Shown: in pieces, positions 10,806 to 25,800 of the stretch | How the letters are laid out: each line of letters starts with the position of its first letter | Numbering within the stretch: position 1 is the first letter of the stretch | NCBI RefSeq assembly: GCF_963576615.1 | Contig: NC_088717.1 | Span: 50,445,026 to 50,509,025 of the forward strand | Source of the DNA: Watersipora subatra | Taxonomy: Eukaryota; Bryozoa; Gymnolaemata; Cheilostomatida; Watersiporidae | Direction: 5' to 3' | Length of the DNA stretch: 64,000 nucleotides | Notes under the pieces: model-generated | The model's database searches: none | What the model saw: the letters and a program-made list of their open reading frames with translations, nothing else | Told to the model about the DNA's origin: nothing | Translations under genes and position numbers: made by a program

Positions 10806-13555
10806 CTAAAATGTAGCTTTGGAAGCAAATTGAGAGTTTACACTATTTTTAAACTTATGTTTAGCTAAAGGCTATAATTGCTCTTCTGCATTACAAATGT
10901 ATTTTGTAGTTTAGCATTCGCAAAGTTTTTTTTACAATATAATGTATTTGGTCAGCAGTTATACACGCTCAGCAGAAATTTGAAAGTATGTCTCGTTTGC
11001 TTCCTTCAATAGTTCAGGCCTTTAATAATCCTTGAGAGCTCTTGTACTTTTTTAAATATTCTCACATATGCATCCTTCTTTACTTACTAGCTATTATTTT
11101 TAGTATGGTTGTAGTTTATACGCAATTAAAAAAAATTGCGCTTTATTATTCAAAAGAGTTGTTTGAATTCATTATGTACATTTCTTACATAAGTTATAGC
11201 TGCATAAAATCTCAGGTTAATTTCACATAGTCTTAAGCATAAGATCTCTGTACATGTACTTTATTGACTTCAAATATTGATCCATTGTATGTCTTTGCAA
11301 GAACTTTACTACATCATCCTTCCTTGATATTTTTAGACTGAATAAAATATTAAAATAAAACATGTAGCCTCCAATGCTTTCTCTAACTCGTTTACATTTT
11401 TCCTATATCTATGAATAATAATGGTCAAAATTCTGATTTAAAATATGTTTTAAAAGTTAACTTAAATGTCTGATAATTTTGGTTCAAAACATTTACTGTA
11501 AAACAAACATTATTAAACCAATTTCAAGTGTCTCTGCAAATTTCTAATCTGAGATCTGTATATTATTAGAATTCAATCAAATCTTCTGTTTTTTTTTTCT
11601 CAGACCAATGGTCCATCATTGAACTTTTTTACTATGTAGTATTCTTTCATCAGCTCCACTAAAAACATTCGTTACTACTAAAAGATCAGAGTCAATTACA
11701 AAGATTGACAAGGTAGTATATATTTAGAGAATGAAATAGCTAGATGGAAAATTCTGCCATACATTTATCGCTCCTCATTGAAAATACTTATAGTTGTTTT
11801 AGAAAATATATATATTTCATCAAGTTTATATTGAGTATGTTGACAATACCAATCTTTTTTATCTAAAGCTTGATTGTAATTTAACTCCTATGTCCTTATG
11901 CTTGCTTTTCATGTATGGCTTGAAAACAATGGAATTATACAAGTTTCAAGTTTAATCAATTGCGGTTATCAATGTGTAAAACTAAGCAGCAGTGTCAACA
12001 CTTAATGAATATATTTAATTCTTTTTGGCTTTTGGATTTTTGAAAAAGTGCTTGTCATCACCCCACTTGTTCTTTTTACTTTTGTTGATAATAGTTAACT
12101 CATGCTGACGCAATGTAAATATGTTGATGACTGGCATTGCTAGCAGTATAAAACGAGATTCCGCAACAAAATTAATTCAGTAACGTAATTAAATTTGTTG
12201 TCTGTTTATGCCAATCGCTTGGCATGAGTGTAAAACATCCTTGCATTCTGCTGTCTTCTCGGTTCTGCAAAGTGGAAGGACTTGAGAGTTAATAGAAAAC
12301 TCTGTTGAAAATTTTGCCTTGATAAAAGCATTAATAATTGTAAAATCAAAAACGTAGATAAGACATCAGTTTGCTACTCCTGCTGTTTACTACTTACAAA
12401 CTAAACTCGCAAAGATCAGCATTGATCCTGAGAAGCAATTGGTTCTATTGAATTTATATTCAAATAGAATAGCCTAACGCTGAGTTATCCTTTGTACATC
12501 ATACATGTGTAGAATTAATAGTTCCTAAAAGTAAATTAAAAAAGTGTCATAATATGTATATTTATTACTCAACAAAGATTTCATAGACAACTATGGAACT
12601 TTTGAACTGAGTTTGAAGTAGAAATGAAGTCATGCATAACTTTTACTAGCATAATTATGAAAGTGTGCACATGAGATTGCACATGAAATTGTCCACCGAG
12701 CACATGAAATCGGCAAAAAATTAGGTATACAAAAAAGCAAAGTGTTTTTGCATACTCGCAAACAAAAAAAATATTTTTTGGGGTGTTAAATGGGTGTGAA
12801 ATACTGAACGCAAATAATCGTCAACATGAATGATTTTTTTAATGTTTATTACTACTTGGTTCATGGGAATGTAATAGATTAAAAAATTTTTAATTTTATT
12901 GTAGTATTCATCATATATAATTTTAGCTGGATTTCAGTAGTGTATATATGTAAGAGCCTAATACGGTTCAATGAATGTATGAAACTTTGTTTGTTATACG
13001 ATACAAAGCCAAATGCGCTTAGCTAACGTCTCAGCAAATAAGCAATGCATACTGAAAATCTATATATAAATATCAGTGTCTTTTTGTCTTCTATTGTATG
13101 TTCATTTATAACAAGTATGCATTGTTTTAACATAACAATGCATAACTTACATGACTCTCGCATTAGCTTGATTGATATGATAAGCAAGAATATTGCAATC
13201 AGTAGAGAGCTGTAGTAGGACTGAAACAGGCACCGTATGAATTACACAAATATATAAACAGTACACAGAAATAAATGCAGTACGCAAAATTAAAAAACAC
13301 CTTCATTTAAAACCGTCATTTTTATTACCCGTGCAAAATCGGGCAATCTGCTTGTTTTATATAAAGCAAGAGAGGCTGCTACCTATTTGTAAAAACTCGC
13401 AACAACAAAAAATCTAAAGAAGTTAGACCAATATAAAAAAAAACATTTTTTATAATTAAAACACAAAATGAAACCAAAACTTCTGTTGATCACTAAAAAA
13501 TACCAAATAGTAGATCCCTGGTCAAAGATTTTCAAAATCACACTGGCAAAACTGC
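10806..13555. other. AT-rich gene-free stretch with an old direct repeat of 27.6-28.3 kb
   Basis: No gene is seen. About 11885-12690 matches 27620-28320 in the same orientation at degraded identity; anchor phrases are GTTAACTCATG..GACGCAATGTAAAT and CATGTGTAGAATTAATA/CATGTGTGGATTTAGTA. The two lie about 15.7 kb apart near the margins of the repeat block. Confidence 0.5.
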
Positions 13556-13559
13556 TAGC

Positions 13560-16500
13560 AATTTCTTGTTAACTGTTTTTTAATTATTCTTGACAAAGTT
13601 ATTACTTGCGCTGTTTTAATTAAAAAAGTTCACAGGTAAACGTTTGTTTTTTTGCTATTTTTAATTTTGTTCAAAAAACTTAGCAATTATTTTTTATAGA
13701 TTGCATTGTAACAAACTAATTTTAGATATCAATAGCGATAGGGCAATAATTTAATTATAGTGCTATTGTTATTGTGATTCCTAATTTGAAGTAAACAGTT
13801 TTATAAGAATTATTCTATAGCTGGCCATTGACTACTTCTGTTGGAAAGCTTAACTACAGTTTTAATGTTTGGAAAACCGACTCATTTTACTTTTTGTTGG
13901 TCATAGTTGCTTGTTTTTTTTAATAGTTAATTTTAAAAACTCTCACAGCATTGGTAAAATTTTCGTGCTATCTGAGATTTGTTTGAGCCAACGTGTTATC
14001 GCTTCTCAACCTTTGCCTGTCATACATTTAGCCTGTAGTGTCTTGCTTATGATTATGTAACATCGCAGAACCACAAGTTAAATAAATAGAACAAAGAAAC
14101 TTATTCAGTACTGCTGGTCATCTGTAATAACAAGATTATAACATTGGATGCTTTACACACCAAATCAAAGACAAATAAGATGTTTACTTCCATAAAATTT
14201 GTGCTCAATAGCATATAAAATTTACAAATATTCAATGAGTTTATTATTTTCCATTTACTCCATTCTATAATATTCTATTGGCACAAGGCTTTATTGGTAA
14301 CTAAAAACCAAGCAGATGCAGTGAGTGAGACATGTTTTTAATAAACTAGTAGCTTGTAAATTTCACAGACACTGCAAATAATTTGTCGATAATTTACCTA
14401 GGCGCGAGATTTTGAACTTCATTTGCAATATCACCCAGTTAGCCTCAAACAGAACAAATTGTATTTGTTTTGTATTAATGATACTCATGCTCACGTTCAT
14501 TCTAAATCACATTGTTTTTACTATGCCAATCTTTTTAAGAAAATGCGTACTTATTTGCCAATCTAAATAGCTTTCAAAATGCATCAACTTACTGCTCAGG
14601 CGCCAAAGAGTAATGCCATATGTTTTAAATGAAGAAAATAAAGTGAACCACCTGTAATAATCAAGCCGGATAATATTTTCAAAATACTACATATGTATTG
14701 ACGTTGCACACCAAGATCACTGTTATCATAAACTATACAGATGTAGATCCATGTTGTCAAATATTTCACATGGAAACATCCTATTTGACATTCGCAAGTA
14801 TTTTTTATAGATTGCATTGTAGCAAACTAATTTTAGATATCAATAGCGATAGTGCAATAATTTACTTATTGTTCTATTGTTATTGTGATTGCTAATTTGA
14901 ACTAATCAGTTTTATGAGAATTATTTTATAACTGGTCATTGACAACTTTGATTGTAAATTTTATCTACAGTTTCAATGTTTGGAAAACCCATCTAATTGT
15001 ATTCTGTGTTACTGATAGTTGCTCTTTTTTTCAATAATTACTTTGAAAAAGTCTCACGGCATTAGTGAAATTTTGATGCTGTTTGCGATTTGTCTGACCC
15101 AACATGTTATCGCTTCTCAATCTTTGCCTGTCATACCTTGAGCCTGTAGTGTCTTGCTTATGATTATGTAATATCGAAGAAGCAGGAGTTAAATCTGGAG
15201 AACAAAGAAACTTATTCAGTACTGCTGGTCATATACAATAACAAGATTATAACATTTGATGCTTTATACACCAATCAAAGACAAATCAAATGTTTACTCT
15301 CATGAAGTTTGCCCTTGGTAGCATATACAATTTACAAATATTCGATGAATTTAGTATTTTCTGTCTACTTTGCTCTACAGTATTCTATTCTGCGCAAAGT
15401 TTTATGGTTAGCTAAAATGCAAGCAGACTCAGCAAGTGAGACATGTTGTAAATACTATTGTGGCTTCAAAATCCCCAGACACTGCAAATAGTTTTTAAGA
15501 ATCTACCCAGGTGCCAGGTTTTAAACTTTATTTGCAACATCACCTAGCTAGCCTCAAACAGGAAATATTACATTTGTTTTGGATTAATGATAGTCATGCT
15601 CACGTTCATTTCAGATCACATGATTTTCACTAAGCCCATTTTTTTAAGGAAATGCGTACATATTTGCCTATCTAAACAGCTTCCGCAGTGCATCAAATCA
15701 CTGCATAGTTTCCAAAGAGTTATCACATGCATCTTAAATAGAAAAAATAAAATGAACAAAAGCTAACGATCAAGGCAAATCATATTTTTAAAATATTTCA
15801 TCTAAATTGATGTTGTTCCCATAGACTACTATTATCATACGCTATACTGACATAGGGCAATATTGTCAAATGATTTATTTGATAACATTATGAAAAACAA
15901 AACGTAATATGGAACACAAATTAATTCTTTAATTGGACTATCGAATTTACAAAGAGTTGAACAGTTATATTTTAAAACAAATATGAAGGGTATTTCTTAT
16001 GAAACCTCTTTCAATTTCTCAAGAGAAATTTAGTATTTTGACAATTTATATGCAATTTAACCGTGAGCAACTTATACCAGAAGAAAATTATGATAGACAA
16101 TAGAATTATATCACCCCCAACTATGGAAGGTTTGAAGTCATGTATTTACTGATTTGCTTTAGTTTTTAATTTAAATTGCAATTGGAAAAATCTTTTAAAC
16201 CCAAAATGCATGATTCTCAAAGTTGATTGTTGGAATATCACACTCACAAAGTTTTTTTCTTTTGCACCACATTAGATAGTTTGGTTGATGTACTGGCTTG
16301 CACAGCAAGAACTCTAATAGTGAGTGATTATTGCAAAATTGTTTTCTAGTGCCGTTGTTTTTCTAATAATTTTTGTTTAATATCCGTCGTTTTGGTATAC
16401 TTTCAGTGTTGGTAAAGAATCTCCTGAACCAAGTAAATATTATCACTTTCCACTTATTTTCTGCTAAACATTAAGCAGCAAGGGTCCAGGTAATCATTAT

Positions 16501-19500
16501 GCAACATCAAACAGCAACAAGATCTATTAATAAAACAAAGGAAATTATGCAATACGGTTACTTGCAGGCAATAATAAGATTATATGGTTTGCGACTTTTA
16601 CACAGTCTCTCATCCAGAGAAGAAATTTTTTCTCTTAAGATATGCTCTCCATAACATACTACACTGAAAAATATTTAACGGTTTTAATTACATTGCTAAA
16701 TTTATATGAAGCAAGAGAGGCTGATAATTGCTTATAAAATTCACAATAATAAAAAGTCTGCAGGATTGATACCAATTTGCACAAATATTTCTGATAATTT
16801 AGACACGAAGTTAAACAAAAACTTGTGTTGAGCACCAATAATTACCAACTGGTAGATCCCTTGTTGAAAATTCGCAAAAGCACACTTGCAAAATTGCCTG
16901 AAGATCCTTGTCAACTGTTTTTTATTACTGCTGACGAAGTTATTACTTTTGGTCTTTTACTCAAGGAAGGTCACGAGCCAAAATTCCTGTTTTGTCAATT
17001 TGTAATTTTGTTTAAAAAACTACACAAGTCTTTTTAGAAATTGCATTGTAACAAAATAATTTTAGATATCAATAGCAATAGTGCAATAACCTACTTATTG
17101 TTCTATTGTGATCGCTAATTTGAACTAAACATCTTTTTTTGAATTATTCTATAGCTGGCCATTGACTACCTTTGTTGGAAAGCTTACCTATAGTTTTAAA
17201 GATTGGAAAACTCATCTCACTTTACTTTGCGTAGCTCATACATGTATATAGCCACCCCTTTTTTTATTAATAAATGCTTTGAAAAAGTCTCACAGCATTG
17301 ATAAACTTTCTGCGCTGTTTGAGAGTTTTCTGAGCCAACATGTTTATCACTGTTGAAACTTTGCCTGTCATACATTGAACATGTCTTGTTCTGCTTATGA
17401 TTATGTAATATTGAAGAAGGATCAATTAAACTTTGGGAACAAAGAAACTTATTCAATACTGCAATCAGTAAAATTCAGCACTGCTCATGCACAATGACAA
17501 GATTATAACAGTTTCTGCTTGTACACTAAATCAAAGACAAATAAGATCCTAAACTCTTATAAAGTTTGTGCTCAATAGCATATACACTTTACAAATATTA
17601 AATGAACTTATCATTTTCTGTCTACGCAGTTCTATAATATTTTATTATGTGTGCGGCTTTATAGTTAGCTAAAAACCAAGCAGATTCAGTGAGTGAGACA
17701 TGTTAATGAAATGGTAGCTTGTAAATCTCACAGACACTGCAAATAATTTGTCGAAAATCTACCTAGGCACAAGATTTTAAACTTTATTTGCAACATCAGA
17801 TAGTCATGCTCACTTTTATTTTATATCACATGGTTTCCACTATGCCCATTTTTTTAAAGACATGCGTACATATTTGCCAATCTAAACAGCTTTCACAATC
17901 CATCAACTTACTGCACAGTTGCCAAAGAGTTATGCCATGCGTTTCGAATCGAAAAAGTAAAGTGAACAACAGTTAACGGTAAAGACGAATCACCTTTTCA
18001 AAATATTTCATATTATTGGATGTTGGTCACATAGATGATTATTATCATAAACAATACTGTCTTAGTAAAATATTGCCGAAGGTTTCACGTTGAAATGTTA
18101 TACTTAAAATTTTATTAAATACTTAAAGAATTTGATAGTTACTGTCTATTTTTATTTTTACAAACTTCAATATGAATTAAAAGCCAAACAGGCATAGCAA
18201 GTGAAATGTGTTTGAAAGGTTGTATTCTGTTTTACAGATTCTGAAGATAATCTGGCAAATACCTACTTAGCGGACAGCAAATCACCTTTAGTTGCAATAT
18301 TGTCTTTTAGCTGTACACAAATTATATTATATTTGTATTGCATTAGTGTTGTTGTCTTGTGCATGTGTGCCAATTATAGGCTCAATAGTTGCTATCATGC
18401 AAATATTTGAAAGAAAATAAATATATTTTAATACACCTAATAATTTTCGTACAAGAATTGGTAAAAATCCCAAACTAATAGGTTAAATGTCATACACACC
18501 CATGATAATAATTCCAAAACCGAAATGAGGATATATTATCACAATGCTATTTCTATTATTTGGTTAATGGGTCCCACTTTGGGTTCACCCACAGTTGAGA
18601 GGTTATTTTTTTCATTCAGATTTTAGGCATCTGATCACAACAGCTCTGATATGGTATATGACTGTGCGTTATCTTACAATAATTGGCCAATTCCCCGAAT
18701 CAATTGTTTCAAATATCACAAGCTTGTTATGAGATTTCTACCATCTGTTTGACATATTGCCCGAACTGGCTTTCACATAGTTTATGACTATGTGCTCTCT
18801 TTAAATGACTGATTAGTGTGCCTAAACAACTGTTTGAAATATCATTTGCACCTGTGGTGATATTTTGTCATTAAACTTGAAACATCTCATACCATTTCTA
18901 TTAGGATTGTTGATGACTGCAAATTCATTCATAAAACTTAAATATATATATAATATATAATTAAAAAAAAATATATATATATACAAAGTTGCAAGGTTAT
19001 TACATGAGCTTTTTTATAAAAAAAGTTCTCAGGCCAAAGTCTTTGTTTTTGTCTATTTTTAACTTTGTTTGAAAAACTTCGCAAGTATTTTTTATAGATT
19101 GCATTATAACAAACTAATTTTAGATTTCAATACAAATAGTGCAATATTTTACCTATGGTGCTATTGTTATTGTCATCGCTAATTTGAACTGAACAGTTTT
19201 CGAGAAAAATTCTAAAGCCGGCCATTGACTACTTCTGTTGGAACAATTACCTACAGTTTAGTGTTCGAAAAAACCATCTCATTTAACTTTTTGTTGCTCA
19301 TAGTCACTTTTTTTCTTAATAATTACTTTGAGAAAGTCTCACAACATTGGTAAATAGTAAGTGCCGGCTGATATTTGTCTGAGCCAACGTGTTATCACTT
19401 CTCACTATTTGCCTGACATACATTGAGCATCTAGTGTCTTGCTTACAATTATGTAATATCGAAGAACCCCAAGTTAAATTTAGAGAACAAAGAAACTTGT

Positions 19501-22500
19501 TCAATACTGCTCCTCATCTGCATTAACAAGATTATAACATTTGCTGCTTATACACCAAATGAAAGACAAATAAGATGTTTACTTCCATGAAGTTTGAGCT
19601 CAGTAGCATATACAATTTACAAAATTTGTTAATATGATGGTAGTTACTGAATCTCACAGACACTGCAAACAGTTTGTCAAGAACCTACCCAGGTGCCAGG
19701 TTTTAAACTTTATTTGCAACATCACCTAATTAGCCTCAAACAGGAAATATTATATTTGTTTTGCATATCAAAGAAGCAGGAGTTAAATATAGACAACAAA
19801 GAAAATTATTCAGTACTGCTGGTCACCTACAAAAACAAGATTATAACATTTGATGCTTTATACACCAAACCAAAGCCCAATGTTTACTCCAAATAAAGTT
19901 TGCGCTCGGTAGCATATACAATTTACAAATATTCAATGAATTTATTATTTTCTGCCTACTCCGCTCTCCAGTATTCTATTCTGCGCAAAGCTTTAGGGTT
20001 AGCTAAAATGTAAGCAGATTTACCAAGCGAGACATGTTGTAAACATTATGGTGGCTTCAAAATGCCCCATACACTGCAAATAATTTTCAAGAATCTACCC
20101 AGATACCAAGTTTTAAACTTTATTTGCAACATCACCTAGTTAGCCTCAAACAGGAAATATTACATTGGTTTTGGATTAATGATAGTCATGCTCACGTTCA
20201 TTTCAGATTAATCCACTATGCCCATATTTTTAAGGAAATGCGTACATATTTGCCTATCTAAACAGTTTTCAAAATGCATCAAATCACTGCACAGTTGCCA
20301 AAGAGTTATCACATGTATCTTAAATAAAAAAAATTAAATAAACAAAAGCTAATGATCAAGACAAATCATATTTTTAAAACATTTCATCTAAATTGAGGTT
20401 GTTCCCATAAACTACTATTATCAGACGCTATACTGACATAGGGCAATATTGTCAAATATTTTATTTGAAAATATTATGAAAACAACACGGGTAATATGGA
20501 ACACAAATTAATTCTTTAATCAAACTATCGAATTTACAAAGAGTTGAACAGTTATATTTTAAAACAAATAATACCGGTCTTTCTTATGAAATTTTTTCAA
20601 TTTCTCAAGAAAAATTTAGTATTTTGACCATTTATATGTAATTCAACCATGAACAACTTAACCCAGAAGAATATTATGATAGACAGTAGAATTATATCAC
20701 CCCTAACCATGGCAGGTTTGAAGACATGTATTTACTGATTTGCTCTAGTTTTTAATTTAAATTGCAATTGGAAAATTCTTGTAAACCCAAATTGCCTGAT
20801 TCTCAAAGTTGATTGTTTGACTATCACACTCACAAAGTTTTTTTTTTCTTTCGCATCACATTAGATAGTTCGGTTGATGAACCGGCTTGCACAGTAAGAA
20901 CTCTAATAGTGAGTGAGTATTTATTGCAAAGTTATTTTCTAGTGCTGTTGTTTTTCTAATAATTATTTTTAATATTCGTCGTTTTGGTATACCTTCAGTG
21001 TTGTTAGAGAATCTCCTGAACCAAGTAGATATTATTACTTTCTACTTATTTTCTGCTAAATGTTCAGCAGCAAGGGTATAGGTAATCATGATGCAAAATC
21101 AAACAGCCACAAGGTCAATTAATAGAACAAAGGAAATTATGCAATACGGTTACTTGCAGGCAATAATAAGATTATATGGTTTGCGACTTTTACACAGTCT
21201 CTCATACAGAGAAGAATTTTGTGCACTCCATACATACAAAATTGAAAGATATTTAGTGATTTTAATTACAATGCTAATTTTATATAAAGCAGGAGAGGCT
21301 GATAATTGTTTATAAAATTCACAATAATAAAAATTCTGAAAGAATGATCCCAATTTGCAAAAATATTTCTAATAATTTAGACACAAAATTAAACAAAAAC
21401 TTCTGTTGAGCACCAATAACGACCAACTGATAGATGAATTTTTGAAAATTCGCCAAAGCGCACTTGCAAAATTTCCAGCAGATCCTTGTTAACTGTTTTT
21501 TTATTACTGCTGACAAAGTTATTACTTTTGCTCTTTTACTCAAGGAAGGTCGCAAGCCAAAATTTCTGTTTTGTCAATTTTTAATTTTGTTTAAAAATCT
21601 ACACAAGCATTTTTTGGAAATTGCCTCGTAACAAAATAATTTTAGATATCAATAGCAATAGTGCAATAACCTACTTATTGTTCTATTGTGATTGCTAATT
21701 TGAACATAAATTTTTTTTTGAGAATTACTCTATAGCTGGCCGTTGACTAATTTTGTTGGAAAGTGACCAATGATTGGATAGTTTTAATGATTGGAAAACT
21801 CATCTCACTTTACTTTGCGTAACTCATAGCCACTCATTTTTATTAATAATTCCTTTGAAAAAGTCTTGCAGCATTGGTAAACTTTCGGCGCTGTTTGCGA
21901 TATTTCTGAGCCAACCTGTTTATAATTGTTGCCACTTTGCCTGTCATACATTGAGCATGTCGTGTTCTGCTGATTATGTAATATTGAAGAAGCATCAAGT
22001 AAACTTAAAGAACAAAACAACTTATTCAATACTGCAATCGGTAAAATTCAGTACTGGTCATGTGCAAAAACAAGATTATAAAATTTTCAGCTTGTACACC
22101 AAATCAAAGACAACTAAGATGCTTACTCTCCTAGAATGTGCGCTCAATAGCGTATAAAATTTATAAATATTCCATAAATTTATTATTTTTTGTCCACTCC
22201 GCTCTATAGGATTCTTTTCTGCGCAAGGCTTTGTAGTCAGCTAAAAACCAAACAGATTAAGTGAGTGAGGCATGCTCTTAATAAAATCGTAGCTTGTAAA
22301 TATCAAAGACACTGCAAATAATTTGTCAAAAATCTCCCGTGGCACAAGATTTTAAACTTTATTTGCAACATCACCCGGTTAGCCTCAAACAGCAAATATT
22401 ATAATTGTTTTGCATTAACGATAGTTATGCTCACATTCATTTTCGATCACATGGTTTCCACTATGCCCATCTTGATAATGAAATACGTACATATCTGGAT

Positions 22501-22760
22501 ATCTAAACAGCTTTCACAATGCATCAAATTACTGCACAGTTGCCATAGGGTTGTGCCATGCATCTTGAATCAAAAATTCAAACTAATGAATGCATTTTCA
22601 TTCACAGTTGTAGTAGTATTTTTGCAATCAAATTGGTGAAATCTTGGCACACATCCGCTTTAAGATGGTTGACAAATAAGTGTGCACTTACATCAGTTGA
22701 TCAATTTTTAAGCTCATCATTCAAATATAACACACACTTGCTTTGATATTTGTGCCATCA
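13560..22760. repeat. Nested tandem duplication, major period about 4.58 kb
   Basis: Long stretches repeat in direct orientation at about 4.58 kb: 15891 with 20477, 16500 with 21085, and 17040 with 21619. The last pair includes near-identical runs such as GGTTACTTGCAGGCAATAAT. A shorter module starting near TTGCATTGTAACAAA recurs at about 13700, 14810, 17040, 19095 and 21615, so the large unit itself arose by duplication. No open frame is preserved across the copies and no retroelement or transposase motif was recognised. A stretch at 18480-18900 distantly resembles the 262-bp satellite further on. Confidence 0.75.
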
Positions 22761-22889
22761 AACTAGAGAGAGTTTACGACAGCCCAAATGCTTTAAAATT
22801 ATTAGTGACTGTGAGTGAACTTAAAACAATTTGTGATGTGGTATGCACATGTGATAATAGTTCTGTCATCAAATTGAGCGCTTATAAGA

Positions 22890-25800
22890 ATTAGTCAATG
22901 TCTTCAAAAAAATGTTTAAAATATCATACACACCTGTGATAATATTTCTACCATCAAAGGGTGGACATATTTTTGCAATGGTGTTGACATTGTTTATGAC
23001 TGTCTGTGCTCTTTTGGTATAATTGGTCAATGTGCTCAGAAAACTTCATAAGAAGCATATTCATTGGGGGTTGATATTTTGGCATTAAATTTGGAACATC
23101 TTGCAGCGATGGTGTTATGAATGACCATGACTGTTATTTCAAATAAAAAAATCAGTCAATGTCCCCAAATCAATGGTTAAAATATTATACACACCTGTGA
23201 GAATAATTTTACCATCAAATTGGGGACATATTGTTGCAATGGTGTTGACATATTCTATGACTGACTATGTTCTTTTGTTATAATTGGTCAATTTGCTCAG
23301 AAAACTTCTTAAGAAGCATATTCATTGGGGGGTTCATATTTTAGCATTAAATTTGGAACATGTTGCAGCGATGGTGTTATGAATGATCATGACTGTGATT
23401 TCAAATAAAAAAATCAGTCAATGTCCCCAAATCAATGGTTAAAATATTATACACACCTGTGAGAATAATTTTACCATCAAATTGGGGACATATTGTTGCA
23501 ATGGTGTTGACATATTCTATGACTGACTGTGTTCTTTTGTTATAATTGGTCAATTTACTCAGAAAACTTCTTAAGAAGCATATTCATTGGGGGGGTTCAT
23601 ATTTTAGCATTAAATTTGGAACATCTTGCAGTGATGGTGTTATAAATGACCTTGACTGTTATTTCAAATAAAATAATCAGTCAATGTCCCCAAATTAATG
23701 GTTAAAATATTATACACACCTGTAAGAATAATTTTACCATCAAATTGGGGACATATTGTTGCAATGGTGTTGACATTGTCTATGACTGACTGTGTTATTT
23801 TGTTATAATTGGTCAATGTGCTTAGAAAACTTCTTAAAAAGCATATTCATTGGGGGTTCATATTTTGACATTAAATTTGGAACATGTTGCAGCGATGGTG
23901 TTATGAATGACCTTGACTGTTATTTCAAATAAAAAAATCAGTCAATGTCCCCAAATTAATGGTTAAAATATTATACACACCTGTGAGAATAATTTTACCA
24001 TCAAATTGGGGACATATTGTTGCAATGGTGTTGACATTGTCTATGACTGACTGTGTTATTTTGTTATAATTGGTCAATGTGCTTAGAAAACTTCTTAAGA
24101 TGCATATTCATTGGGGGGTTGATATTTTAGCATTAACTTTGGAACATCTTGCAGCGATGGTGTTATGAATGATCATGACTGTGATTTCAAATAAAACAAT
24201 CAGTCAATGTCCCCAAATCAATGGTTAAATTATTATACACACCTGTGAGAATAATTTTACCATCAAATTGGGGACATATTGTTGCAATGGTGTTGACATA
24301 TTCTATGACTGACTGTGTTCTTTTGTTATAATTGGTCAATTTGCTCAGAAAACTTCTTAAGAAGCATATTCATTGGGGGGTTCATATTTTAGCATTAAAT
24401 TCGGAACATCTTGCAGGGATGGTGTTATGAATGACCTTGACTGTTATTTCAAATAAAAAAATCAGTCAATGTCCCCAAATTAATGGTTAAAATATTATAC
24501 ACACCTGTGAGAATAATTTTACCATCAAATTGGGGACATATTGTTGCAATGGTGTTGACATTGTCTATGACTGACTGTGTTATTTTGTTATAGTTGGTCA
24601 ATGTGATCAGAAAACTTCTTAAAAAGCATATTCATGGGGGGTTCATATTTTGACATTAAATTTGGAACATCTTGCAGCGATGGTGTTATAAATGACCGTG
24701 ACTGTTATTTCAAATAAAATAATCAGTCAATGTCCCCAAATTAATGGTTAAAATATCATACACACCTGTGAGAATATTTTAACCATCAAATTGGGGACAT
24801 ATTGTTGCAATGGTGCTGACATATTCTATGACTGACTGTGTTATTTTGTTATAATTGGTCAATGTGCTCGGAAAACTTCTTAAAAAGCATATTCATTGGG
24901 GGTTCATATTTTGGCATTAAATTTGGAACATCTGGCAGAGATGGTGTTATGAATGATCATGACTGTGATTTCAAACAAAACAATCAGTCAATGTCCCCGA
25001 ATCAATGGTTAAAATATTATACACACCTGTGAGAATAATTTTACCATCAAATTGGGGACATATTGTTGCACTGGTGTTGACATATTCTATGACTGACTGT
25101 GTTCTTTTGTTATAATTGGTCAATTTGCTCAGAAAACTTCTTAAGAAGCATATTCATTGGGGGGTTCATATTTTAGCATTAAATTTGAAACATGTTGCAG
25201 CGATGGTGTTATGAATGACCTTGACTGTTATTTCAAATAAAAAAATCAGTCAATGTCCCCAAATTAATGGTTAAAATATTATACACACCTGTGAGAATAA
25301 TTTTACCATCAAATTGGGGACATATTGTTGCAATGGTGTTGACATTGTCTATGACTGACTGTGTTATTTTGTTATAATTGGTCAATTTGCTCAGAAAACT
25401 TCTTAAGAAGCATATTCATTGGGGGGTTGATATTTTAGCATTAACTTTGGAACATCTTGCAGCGATGGTGTTATGAATGATCATGACTGTGATTTCAAAT
25501 AAAACAATCAGTCAATGTCCCCAAATCAATGGTTAAAATATTATACACACCTGTGAGAATAATTTTACCATCAAATTGGGGACATATTGTTGCAATGGTG
25601 TTGACATTGTCTATGACTGACTGTGTTATTTTGTTATAATTGGTCAATGTGCTCAGAAAACTTCTTAAGAAGCATATTCATTGGGGGGTTGATATTTTAG
25701 CATTAAATTTGGAACATCTTGCAGCGATGGTGTTATGAATGATCATGACTGTGATTTCAAATAAAACAATCAGTCAATGTCCCCAAATCAATGGTTAAAA

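Noticed and set aside
21774..22157. 127-codon plus open frame in the nested duplication
   Set aside because: Related modules at 13.9, 15.0, 17.2 and 19.3 kb do not keep the frame.
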